Counted from the first letter of the stretch, positions 1 through 6,104 are shown. The stretch: 6,546 nt of DNA from an uncultured Chloroflexota bacterium (GCA_903871975.1 CAIQIY010000285.1:1-6546), one strand, 5' to 3'. Made by a program: numbers and translations. The notes: generated by a model not told the origin, from the sequence alone.

Positions 1-540
1 CTGGCGTCCATCGCCGCACCGACGGACGCCTGGTCGGCGACGACGGTGCTGCTGGCGGGGGCGCAGCGAGTGTACGCCGGGCGCAAGATCGTGCTGCACG
101 CGGCGCAGGATCCGCTGGTGAACAGCGTGCAGCAGCTGACGAACGTGGTGCCGGGGTATGCGCCCGCCGGTCAGCATCTTCTGAGCGTCGCCCTGACCGG
201 CACCGTGCCGCTCGACGACGGCGCGCTGGAGCAAGCGGTTCGTGCGGAGCTGCAGCAGATCTTTGCCGGGGATCGTGCTGCGCTCCAGGCACTGGCTGGC
301 ATGCGCCTCCTGGATATCGTGCGGATCCCGTTCGCCCAGTATCGTCAGCCGCCGGGTGGTGCGGCACAGCTGCCGGGCAACCGCAGCGGGCGTACGGGCC
401 TGTACCTGGCGGGCGAATATACGACGCACAGCAGCATCGAGGGGGCGATGCTGAGTGGCGAGCGGGCGGCACTGGCGGTGCTGGCCGACTTGCCAGGCCG
501 GGCCCCGCATCAGAACAGGCTGTCGCCCGATGCGACGTAG
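1..540 (+). CDS. FAD-dependent oxidoreductase (amine oxidase / phytoene desaturase type), C-terminal part
   Basis: The frame is open from the first base of the window and ends in TAG, so only the last 179 residues are present and the true start lies outside. The main evidence is the C-terminal FAD-binding signature at residues 133-157: GLYLAGEYTTHSSIEGAMLSG followed by ERAA. In this flavoprotein superfamily that segment contacts the isoalloxazine ring and pyrophosphate and closes the Rossmann domain. Upstream, FAQYRQPPG (about 111-119) resembles the short linker before this motif in bacterial amine oxidase, phytoene desaturase and protoporphyrinogen oxidase-like proteins. The N-terminal GxGxxG dinucleotide-binding motif would be outside the window. 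The substrate cannot be told from this fragment, and no carotenoid or heme gene is nearby to help. The last 31 bases overlap the end of the opposing acetyltransferase gene. Confidence 0.85.
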   Translation: MASIAAPTDAWSATTVLLAGAQRVYAGRKIVLHAAQDPLVNSVQQLTNVVPGYAPAGQHLLSVALTGTVPLDDGALEQAVRAELQQIFAGDRAALQALAGMRLLDIVRIPFAQYRQPPGGAAQLPGNRSGRTGLYLAGEYTTHSSIEGAMLSGERAALAVLADLPGRAPHQNRLSPDAT

Positions 541-1385
541 CGCATGCCGTCGAATGGCAGTGGGCCATCGCTCATCAGCGTGTCGTGGCCGATGATGTGT
601 GCGCCATGTTCGAGGAGCGGTTGCAGCGCGGGATGGGCGCCGTCCAGCATCACCCGAGCTTCGGCAGCGCGCTCCAGGGCGACACCGAGTGCTACCTGTA
701 CGGCGTCGGCGGCATCGGCGGCATCGAGGACCCCTAGTGGGCCAATGGTTGCGCCAGCCTGATCCGGGCGTTGCAGCCGCACCAGCGCGTAGCCCACGAC
801 GCTCGAGCCACGGCGCAGCCAGAGCACCATGCCACGCTCGGCGTCGAGCCAGTGACGCAGATCCGCCGGCCGGCCGCGCCCCGAACAGCGTGCATCCCAG
901 TCGAGCAGTGCCGGATCATCCCCCCGGCCGAGCAGGGCCACGAGCCGCGTTGGTGGCTGCCCGTGCCGACGGTGCGTGAGCCGAAGGTGCAGCTGCGGTG
1001 CGAGCGGCCGCATGCCGTGGCGCACGTAGAGCGCCATGGCACGAGGATCGCCCGAACTCACGGTGAACCGTCGCACACCGTGATGGGGGGCCAGCGCATG
1101 GCGCAGCAGGCGGCCGCCGATGCCGCCGGATTGTGCCACCGGATCGACGAACAGATCGGTGATGAAGGCGGTGCGATCGCGGCGCGCGATGCCGACGAAG
1201 CCGAGGAGGTGTTCGCCACGGCAGGCGACGAACAGCTCGGCGCTGGCGTGGAGATGCGTCAGATCGGGACCGCAGGTATCTGGTGCCGGCGACACGCCAT
1301 GAGCGTCGGCGCGCAGCGCCAATGCCCAGAGCGCCGGAAGCTCGGCCGGCGTGGCCCGCCTCAGCGATGGTGTGCCTTTGGTCAT
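510..1385 (-). CDS. GNAT family N-acetyltransferase with a second, degenerate GNAT-like domain
   Basis: This is a 291-residue protein, about twice the length of a single GNAT domain. The N-terminal half (about 8-130) has the acetyl-CoA binding motif A: FITDLFVDP, then QSGGIGG (85-91), which fits the Q/R-x-x-G-x-G pyrophosphate loop. Motif B is SGDPRAMALYVRHGM (111-125). The C-terminal half (about 160-291) has a GNAT-like strand pattern (VLWL..SSVVGYALVR, then GATIGPLGV) but no pyrophosphate loop, so it probably does not bind acetyl-CoA; it recalls the C-terminal domain of YitH-type acetyltransferases. The acceptor substrate is unknown. The ATG overlaps the tgt stop as ATGA, and GAGGA sits 6 bases upstream, so the two genes are very likely cotranscribed and translationally coupled. 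Calling the C-terminal half GNAT-like is an inference from pattern only. Confidence 0.85.
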   Translation of the reverse strand: MTKGTPSLRRATPAELPALWALALRADAHGVSPAPDTCGPDLTHLHASAELFVACRGEHLLGFVGIARRDRTAFITDLFVDPVAQSGGIGGRLLRHALAPHHGVRRFTVSSGDPRAMALYVRHGMRPLAPQLHLRLTHRRHGQPPTRLVALLGRGDDPALLDWDARCSGRGRPADLRHWLDAERGMVLWLRRGSSVVGYALVRLQRPDQAGATIGPLGVLDAADAADAVQVALGVALERAAEARVMLDGAHPALQPLLEHGAHIIGHDTLMSDGPLPFDGMRYVASGDSLF

Positions 1386-2611
1386 ACGGGTTCCTCGGCA
1401 TTCTGGCGCGCATCGAGCCAGGCACGGCGCAGTTGGCCAAACGTGCCGTCGATGATCGCTGCACGCAGCTCGCGCATCAGCGCGTGCAGGAACGCGATGT
1501 TGTGCAGACTCACCAGGCGGATGCCGAGCAGTTCATTGGCGCGGAATAGATGATGCAGGTACGCCCGCGAGAACTGACGGCACGCCAGGCAGCTGCAGTG
1601 CGGATCGAGCGGGCGAGGATCGTTGCGCAGCGCGGCGTTGCTGACATTCAGCCGCCACCGTCGTGCGGGATCCCGCACCAGCGCCGCACCATGTCGCCCC
1701 AGCCGCGTCGGGCTGACGCAGTCGAACATGTCGATGCCGAGTGCGACACCATCGATCAGGTCATCGACATCGCCGATGCCCAACAGATGCCGTGGCAGGT
1801 GATCCGGCAGATGCGGCACCGTCGCATCGACGACTTCGCGGATCTGCTGCTTGTCGCCGCCGAGCGAGCCACCGATGCACAATCCGGCAAATCCCAGATC
1901 ACGGAGGTATTCGGCACTCCGCTGACGCAGATCGGGATAGACGCCGCCATGCACGATGCCAAACAGCGCCTGGTCCGGGTTCGGCGCGACGAATGGCAGG
2001 CCCCCGGCGCGGGTCGCGCGCCAGAACGCCAGACAGCGCGTCTCCCAGTCGTGGGTACGGCGCAACGAGCGCTCGGTGTAATCGCGCCCGGTGTGAAATG
2101 GTGGCAATTCATCGAAGCAGAGGATGATGTCGGCGCCGATGCCGCACTGGATCTCGATGCTGCGTTCGGGTGTGAACAGGTGTTTGGTGCCATCGATGTA
2201 CGACGTGAAGACCACTCCGTCGTCGCTGACCTGCACCAGCGAGCGCCGCGCCTGGGGATGGGCTGCGCGGCGACCCTTGACCTCGTTGGCGATGCCGCCG
2301 TACACCAGGCTGAACACCTGGAATCCACCGCTGTCGGTGAGGATCGGGCCGTTCCATCCCATGAAGCGGTGCAATCCGCCGTGTGCCGCGATCAGTTCGT
2401 GGCCCGGCTGCAGATATAAGTGGTACGTGTTGCCCAGAATGATCTGGACGTGGTGCTCCTGCAGCTCGTCGGGAGTGAGCGATTTGACGGTGCCCCGTGT
2501 GCCGACCGGCATGAACACTGGCGTCGCAATGGCGCCGTGGGCGGTCTGAATCACGCCGGCACGGGCGCGGCTGGTGTGATCGCGCGCAGCGATGGAAAAT
2601 TCAAGCGTCAT
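1382..2611 (-). CDS. tgt: tRNA-guanine(34) transglycosylase (Tgt)
   Basis: Tgt exchanges guanine at wobble position 34 of GUN-anticodon tRNAs for a 7-deazaguanine, the route to queuosine. From the start at 2611 the protein has 409 residues against about 375 in E. coli. The general-base loop DSGGFQ (93-98), the nucleophile in GIDMFDC (D294) and the zinc site C339-x-C341-x2-C344...H370 are intact; the spacing from C339 to H370 is 31, as in E. coli. GNTYHL (60-65) and SRAYLHHL (348-355) are further hallmarks. Oddities: about 20 extra residues follow QVFSL (roughly 102-125); GIVHGG replaces the usual GI(V/I)QG; IGGSLGGD replaces IGGLAVGE; and FDEL replaces FDEC. An in-frame ATG at 2659 would add 16 residues. 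I prefer 2611 because MTLEFSI is a typical Tgt start and has a good ribosome binding site. It is first gene of a two-gene operon. Confidence 0.95.
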   Translation of the reverse strand: MTLEFSIAARDHTSRARAGVIQTAHGAIATPVFMPVGTRGTVKSLTPDELQEHHVQIILGNTYHLYLQPGHELIAAHGGLHRFMGWNGPILTDSGGFQVFSLVYGGIANEVKGRRAAHPQARRSLVQVSDDGVVFTSYIDGTKHLFTPERSIEIQCGIGADIILCFDELPPFHTGRDYTERSLRRTHDWETRCLAFWRATRAGGLPFVAPNPDQALFGIVHGGVYPDLRQRSAEYLRDLGFAGLCIGGSLGGDKQQIREVVDATVPHLPDHLPRHLLGIGDVDDLIDGVALGIDMFDCVSPTRLGRHGAALVRDPARRWRLNVSNAALRNDPRPLDPHCSCLACRQFSRAYLHHLFRANELLGIRLVSLHNIAFLHALMRELRAAIIDGTFGQLRRAWLDARQNAEEPV

Positions 2612-2615
2612 GATG

Positions 2616-2620
2616 TCCTC
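2616..2620 (-). promoter_or_regulatory. Ribosome binding site that decides the tgt start
   Basis: GAGGA lies 4 bases before the ATG at 2611. The alternative ATG at 2659 has no purine-rich element at a suitable distance (it is preceded by ATCAATCGGT). This favours the shorter Tgt of 409 residues. Confidence 0.6.
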
Positions 2621-2714
2621 GGGCAGCCAGGGTGGCGGAACGTCACGGGCCTTCGTCATACCGATTGATGTGATTGTCGTGGTCGCCAGCGAGCCGAATC
2701 ACGGCGACGCGCCC

Positions 2715-2720
2715 ATTGTA
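2715..2720 (-). promoter_or_regulatory. Possible -10 element for the tgt-acetyltransferase operon
   Basis: On the minus strand TACAAT matches the -10 consensus at five of six positions in otherwise GC-rich DNA. It would place the start of transcription near 2708, giving a leader of about 97 bases before the tgt ATG at 2611. I see no good -35 element at 16-18 bases upstream, so the call is tentative. Confidence 0.35.
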
Positions 2721-2730
2721 CCCGACATGC

Positions 2731-2739
2731 TGCTATACT
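2731..2739 (+). promoter_or_regulatory. Possible extended -10 promoter for the isomerase-photolyase operon
   Basis: TGCTATACT contains a TGn extension directly before TATACT (2734-2739), a strong match to an extended -10 element and one that can work without a good -35. Transcription would start near 2746, about 29 bases before the ATG at 2775. The TTGTAC at 2716-2721 resembles a -35 box but is only 12 bases away, too close to be its partner. Confidence 0.45.
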
Positions 2740-2764
2740 CAGCGACATCAATCTCGGGCAGATG

Positions 2765-2770
2765 AGGTGA
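2765..2770 (+). promoter_or_regulatory. Ribosome binding site of the sugar isomerase gene
   Basis: AGGTGA ends 4 bases before the ATG at 2775, a near-ideal Shine-Dalgarno sequence. It supports that start over the next in-frame ATG, 17 codons further on. Confidence 0.6.
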
Positions 2771-2774
2771 GCCG

Positions 2775-3539
2775 ATGGCATCCTTTCGACAGGCGATCGC
2801 CTGGTGGTGCTTTGTTCCCCGGCTGATGACGCCGGAGCAACTGGTGCGTGCCGCGGTCGACCTCGGCTGCGATGGGTTGGATCTGGTCGATCCCGCCTGG
2901 TGGCCGGTAGTGCGCGACGCAGGCCTGACGATCAGTGCGGTCGCCGGACATCAGTCCATCGTGGCCGGGCTCAACGACCGCGAGCAGCATGCACGCATCG
3001 AGCGCGAACTGCTCGACGCCATCCGGCAGGCAGAACGCTGGCGCATCCCGAATCTGATCTGTTTCAGCGGCTCGCGCGCCGGCCTGGGCGACGCGGCCGG
3101 TGCCGCGGCGATGGTCGCCGGGCTGCGGCGCGTCGCACCGGCTGCCGAGGCGGCCGGCATCACGCTGGTGGTCGAGTTGCTGAACAGCCGAGTGGATCAC
3201 CCCGACTACCAGGCGGATCGCACCGACTGGACCGCAGCCGTGGTGGCGGAGGTCGGCTCGCCGGCGGTGGGGCTGCTCTACGACATCTATCACATGCAGG
3301 TGATGGAGGGCGATCTCATTCGGACGATCCAGCGCCATCAGCAGCACATTCGACATTACCACACGGCCGGCAATCCTGGTCGCGCCGAGCTTGATGCCTC
3401 GCAGGAGATCGCCTATCCGGCCGTGATGCGCGCGATCGCGGCGACTGGGTTCACCGGCTTCGTGGCGCACGAGTTCGTCCCGCGGGGCGATCCACTGGCG
3501 GCGCTCCGTCAGGCGCTGTTGCAGTGTGACGTGTCATGA
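2775..3539 (+). CDS. Hydroxypyruvate isomerase-like sugar isomerase/epimerase (TIM barrel)
   Basis: This 254-residue protein belongs to the xylose isomerase-like TIM-barrel superfamily and is closest in appearance to hydroxypyruvate isomerase (about 258 residues in E. coli). Likely divalent-metal ligands sit at the ends of strands as expected: E134 in VVELLNSR, D170 in GLLYDIYHMQ, H196 or its neighbourhood in HYHTAGNPGR, and E233 in VAHEF. The stretch DIYHMQ...GDL (170-181) and the PGR loop (201-203) are typical of the Hyi group. Family members isomerise or epimerise small ketoses or hydroxyacids in the cytoplasm; the real substrate is not shown by the sequence, and no glyoxylate or sugar pathway genes lie nearby. 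It is first of two genes, and its stop overlaps the photolyase start by four bases (ATGA). The superfamily is sure; the Hyi-type assignment is likely. Confidence 0.87.
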   Translation: MASFRQAIAWWCFVPRLMTPEQLVRAAVDLGCDGLDLVDPAWWPVVRDAGLTISAVAGHQSIVAGLNDREQHARIERELLDAIRQAERWRIPNLICFSGSRAGLGDAAGAAAMVAGLRRVAPAAEAAGITLVVELLNSRVDHPDYQADRTDWTAAVVAEVGSPAVGLLYDIYHMQVMEGDLIRTIQRHQQHIRHYHTAGNPGRAELDASQEIAYPAVMRAIAATGFTGFVAHEFVPRGDPLAALRQALLQCDVS

Positions 3540-4963
3540 TCGCGCTGCACTGGTTTCGCCGCGATCTGCGTCTGAGCGATAACCCGGCATTGCGGGCGGC
3601 AACCGAGACGGCACAGCAGCTCGTTCCGGTGTTCGTGCTCGATGACGCACTGCTCGAGGCGCCGGGCCGCGCACCGGCGCGCATCGCATTTCTGCTGGAT
3701 TCGTTGCAGGCACTTGACCATGAGCTGGCGGCGCGCGGCAGCCGGCTGCTGGTGCTGCGCGGCGATCCGCGGCAGATCATCCCTGCGGTGTGCCAGCGCC
3801 TCGGTGTCGCGCGGGTGAGCTGGAATCGCGACGTGTCGCCGTATGCGCGCCGCCGCGATGCACACGTGGCGACCGCGCTGCGCGATGCCGGCATCGCCAC
3901 GCACATCGGCCACGAGGTGACGATCGTGCCGCCCGAGGCACTGCGTACGGCGAGCGGTGGACCATATACGGTGTTCACGCCCTACCTGCGCGCCTGGCAC
4001 ACTTGGCTCGCCCGCAATGCGCCCGCGGCGCTGCCGGCGCCCGAGCTCCCACCGTTGCCCACCGGCCTCGCAGCCGATGGCCCGCCGAGCCCGGCGGATC
4101 TCGGCATCACTGCGGCAGCGGTGCCGATACCACCGGGTGGTACGGCTGCGGCGCACCAGCGACTGGCGGCATTTGTCGCGCCGGGCGGCGCACTCGAGCG
4201 CTACCACGAGCGGCGTGACATCCCGGCCGAACCAGCGACGTCACAGCTGTCGCCGTATCTGCGGTTCGGCTGCCTGGCGCCGGCAGCTGCCTGGCGCGCG
4301 GCACAGGTGGTGGGTGGTGCTGGCGCCGATCGCTGGATCGCCGAGCTGGCGTGGCGCGACTTCTATGCCCAGAGTTTGTTTTCCTTCCCCCACGTGCTGC
4401 GCGGTGCATTCCGCCCGATCTATGATCGCATCCAGTGGGATGACGACGAGGCGCGATTTGCTGCCTGGTGTGATGGCCGGACCGGCTTCCCGATCGTCGA
4501 CGCGGCGATGCGACAGCTGCGTGCCGAAGCATGGATGCACAACCGTTGCCGCATGATCGTCGCCTCGTTTCTCACCAAGGATCTGCTGATCGATTGGCGT
4601 CGTGGCGAGCGCTGGTTCATGCAGCACTTGCTCGATGGCGATCCGGCTTCGAACAACGGCGGCTGGCAGTGGGCCGCCGGCACCGGCACCGACGCTCAAC
4701 CCTATTTTCGTATCTTCAACCCTACCAGCCAGGGGCAGACGTTCGACCCCGACGGTGCGTACGTGCGGCGCTACGTGCCAGAGTTGCGGCGCGTCCCGCC
4801 ACGCCTGATCCATGAGCCGTGGCGCCTGTCGCCGGCCGAGCAGCGGGCTATCGGCTGTGTCATCGGCCACGACTATCCGGCGCCGATCGTCGAGCACGCT
4901 CGCCAGCGCCTGGTCGCCCTTGAGCGGTATCGCGCCGCACGCGGCGGCGCACCGGACGCGTGA
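3536..4963 (+). CDS. phr: Deoxyribodipyrimidine photolyase (class I CPD type)
   Basis: This flavoenzyme uses blue or near-UV light to split cyclobutane pyrimidine dimers in DNA. It has 475 residues, against 472 in E. coli. The N-terminal Rossmann-like antenna domain begins with HWFRRDLRLSDNPAL; the helical FAD domain occupies about 210-465. Counterparts of E. coli residues are intact: the electron-transfer tryptophans W301, W354 and W377 (W306, W359, W382), N373 near flavin N5 (N378), dimer-contacting W273 (W277), and M340 (M345), which argues for CPD over (6-4) specificity. NNGGWQW and PYFRIFNP are family hallmarks. WNRDVSPYARRRD (96-108) has no equivalent of the folate-binding E109 of E. 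coli, so the antenna may be a deazaflavin or another flavin, or be absent (inference). The start overlaps the isomerase stop (ATGA) and has no clear Shine-Dalgarno sequence, consistent with translational coupling. Confidence 0.97.
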   Translation: MIALHWFRRDLRLSDNPALRAATETAQQLVPVFVLDDALLEAPGRAPARIAFLLDSLQALDHELAARGSRLLVLRGDPRQIIPAVCQRLGVARVSWNRDVSPYARRRDAHVATALRDAGIATHIGHEVTIVPPEALRTASGGPYTVFTPYLRAWHTWLARNAPAALPAPELPPLPTGLAADGPPSPADLGITAAAVPIPPGGTAAAHQRLAAFVAPGGALERYHERRDIPAEPATSQLSPYLRFGCLAPAAAWRAAQVVGGAGADRWIAELAWRDFYAQSLFSFPHVLRGAFRPIYDRIQWDDDEARFAAWCDGRTGFPIVDAAMRQLRAEAWMHNRCRMIVASFLTKDLLIDWRRGERWFMQHLLDGDPASNNGGWQWAAGTGTDAQPYFRIFNPTSQGQTFDPDGAYVRRYVPELRRVPPRLIHEPWRLSPAEQRAIGCVIGHDYPAPIVEHARQRLVALERYRAARGGAPDA

Positions 4964-5193
4964 TGATGGTGGTCACCATCGCGCTGGCCCAACAATGCGG
5001 CTGCGTCGGATGGTGCGAACGAACCGATCGCTCGGTGATGCGCTGCCGTGTGCTGCCGCAGGCGTGCGATGCGCTGCTGAGTGCATCAGCCTGCCTGCAG
5101 CCGCCCGTCACGCACCGCGGCTGTGCGAGCCGTCCGCAGCGCGCAGCGGCTGGACACATGCATTCGTGTCACACACCACGCACCAGCGGGGCG
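4964..5193. other. Convergent intergenic region, no gene seen
   Basis: These 230 bases separate the ends of the photolyase and META lipoprotein genes. I see no credible gene: the plus-strand open frame that begins at 4960 continues antisense through the lipoprotein genes and has no recognisable motif. Contents are a short inverted repeat after the photolyase stop, two copies of GATGCGCTGC (near 5037 and 5068) and a weak five-base-pair stem GACAC/GTGTC (5153-5170). No classical terminator with a T-run is present on either strand. Confidence 0.5.
4965..4980. repeat. Short inverted repeat directly after the photolyase stop codon
   Basis: GATGGTG (4965-4971) and CACCATC (4974-4980) are exact reverse complements around a two-base centre and start two bases after the TGA. 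As RNA they can form a six-base-pair stem with a GGTC tetraloop. There is no following T-run, so this is not a classical intrinsic terminator; it might slow RNA decay or be chance. Confidence 0.4.
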
Positions 5194-5637
5194 CTACGGC
5201 CGTGCCGCTGGCGCAAACACCAGCAGCGTAGTGCCGGATGCATCGAGCAGGTGCAGCTCGCCGATGGCGCCATGGGCGCTGCGTGTCGCCGTCAACGCCG
5301 CAAGGTACGCCGCCTCCTGCTCCATGATGCCGGGTTCGGCGCAGGCCATCATCGTACTCATCGCTACACCGATCTCAAACGACGTGCCATCGAACGTGAG
5401 TGGCGCGTTGTACTGGTTGCACCCGGAGGTGCCTGCAAGCTGCAAGCCGGCGTCGCGCGTGATGTTCATCGTGATCGGCACCGTCCCGACCGGTGCGCGT
5501 GCCGTACCACCATCGCCGAACGAGGTCAGCCGCCAGCTGGTGTTCGCCAGATCGAGTGGCTGTGCTCCGGATGTGCTGCAGCCATAGAGCGTGAGTGCGC
5601 CGAGCATGCCGAGCGCCAGGATGACGGTCCAGCGCAT
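5194..5637 (-). CDS. META-domain lipoprotein (HslJ-like), second of a tandem pair
   Basis: This 147-residue protein has a lipoprotein signal: MRW, a hydrophobic stretch, then LYGC with C20 as the likely lipidated residue. Residues about 30-141 form one META domain, with NTSWRL near the start, LAGTSGCNQYNAPL (67-80) and MSTMMACAEPG (93-103), and a closing GTTLLVF strand. C73 and C99 are 26 residues apart, exactly as in the neighbouring paralogue. E. coli HslJ, a META protein, is linked to novobiocin resistance, but the domain's biochemical role is not settled. I chose the ATG at 5637, which overlaps the preceding stop as TGATG and has GGGAG six bases upstream; a GTG at 5640 is the alternative. 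It is almost certainly cotranslated with the first lipoprotein gene. The domain assignment is confident, the function unknown. Confidence 0.85.
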   Translation of the reverse strand: MRWTVILALGMLGALTLYGCSTSGAQPLDLANTSWRLTSFGDGGTARAPVGTVPITMNITRDAGLQLAGTSGCNQYNAPLTFDGTSFEIGVAMSTMMACAEPGIMEQEAAYLAALTATRSAHGAIGELHLLDASGTTLLVFAPAARP

Positions 5638-6104
5638 CACTGGCTCCCTGCGGCAGCGAACACCAGGATGGTGGTGCCCTGCGCATCCAGGATCTCGAGC
5701 TGGCCCTCGCGTACGGTCGCTGTCTGTGCCCGTGCGAGAGTCGCGACGAAGCTGCGCTCCTGCTGCATCACTGAGTCATCGCTGCAGAGCTTGCGCGTCG
5801 TTGCGACATCGCCGACGACGAATCCGCCAGCGGTGAGGTCGAGCGACGCCTGGTAGTTGTTGCACCCGGCGCTGCCGGTGAGCCGAAGATCGCCCTCGTT
5901 GATGATCTGTGCCGTGATCGGCGCCGTGCTCGTGGTTGGCTGCAGCATGCCAGCCGCATCGAGCGCGACCAGGCGCCAGGTGGTGCCGACGAGCGCCGGT
6001 GGAACCTTGTCGCTCGCCGCTGCCGGCGCAGCACCGGGATCCGTGGTGGCACATCCCGTCAGCACCCAGCCAACGACAGCGAGCCAGGTGATCGCATATC
6101 GCAT
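5637..6104 (-). CDS. META-domain lipoprotein (HslJ-like), first of a tandem pair
   Basis: This 155-residue protein begins with a lipoprotein signal: MRYAITWLAVVGWVLTGC, with C18 as the likely lipidated cysteine. A low-complexity linker rich in Ala, Pro and Asp (19-37) follows. The META domain covers about 38-150: GTTWRLVALD, LTGSAGCNNYQASL (75-88), TTRKLCSDD (102-110) and GTTILVF (143-149). C81 and C107 match the cysteine pair of the downstream paralogue. The protein is expected to be anchored outside the cytoplasmic membrane; partner and ligand are unknown. AGGA in a long purine run (AGGGGAGGAA, 6111-6120) lies seven bases before the ATG, a strong ribosome binding site. The two lipoproteins share architecture but differ in most positions, so the duplication is old. 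It is transcribed divergently from the comM-like fragment at the right end. Confidence 0.87.
   Translation of the reverse strand: MRYAITWLAVVGWVLTGCATTDPGAAPAAASDKVPPALVGTTWRLVALDAAGMLQPTTSTAPITAQIINEGDLRLTGSAGCNNYQASLDLTAGGFVVGDVATTRKLCSDDSVMQQERSFVATLARAQTATVREGQLEILDAQGTTILVFAAAGSQ

Larger units (their letters stand above)
2663..2753. repeat. Widely spaced inverted repeat in the divergent tgt / isomerase control region
   Basis: GATTGATGT (2663-2671) and its exact reverse complement ACATCAATC (2745-2753) flank 73 bases. The similarity runs on to CCG on one side and, after one extra base, CGG on the other. The right arm falls at the expected transcription start of the isomerase gene and the left arm lies in the expected tgt leader. 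It could be a pair of operator half-sites used by one regulator for both directions. A 9-base match within about 115 bases is unlikely but not impossible by chance. Confidence 0.4.

Noticed and set aside
771..1553. Plus-strand open frame of 260 codons opposite the acetyltransferase and the end of tgt
   Set aside because: It is antisense to frames with clear GNAT and Tgt motifs; long antisense frames are expected at this GC content.
1550..2419. Plus-strand open frame of 289 codons opposite tgt
   Set aside because: It is the antisense shadow of a strongly conserved gene, with no family features.
2612..2659. N-terminal extension of Tgt from the ATG at 2659
   Set aside because: The extra 16 residues do not resemble Tgt, there is no ribosome binding site before 2659, and MTLEFSI at 2611 is a typical start with GAGGA in front.
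2612..2708. preQ1 riboswitch in the tgt leader
   Set aside because: I looked for a compact hairpin followed by an A-rich tail and a sequestered ribosome binding site and saw none; covariance-model scanning would settle it.
2748..3470. Minus-strand open frame of 240 codons opposite the sugar isomerase
   Set aside because: It is rich in His and Arg and has no motifs; the opposite strand carries a complete TIM-barrel protein with a strong ribosome binding site.
5153..5170. Intrinsic terminator for the lipoprotein operon (GACAC...GTGTC)
   Set aside because: The stem has only five pairs, the loop is eight bases and no T-run follows on the minus strand.
4960..5856. Plus-strand open frame of 298 codons starting at the end of the photolyase gene
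   Set aside because: It lies antisense to both META lipoprotein genes, has no recognisable motif and an unlikely Cys/Arg/His-rich composition. The lipoprotein frames have signal peptides, conserved domains and good ribosome binding sites.
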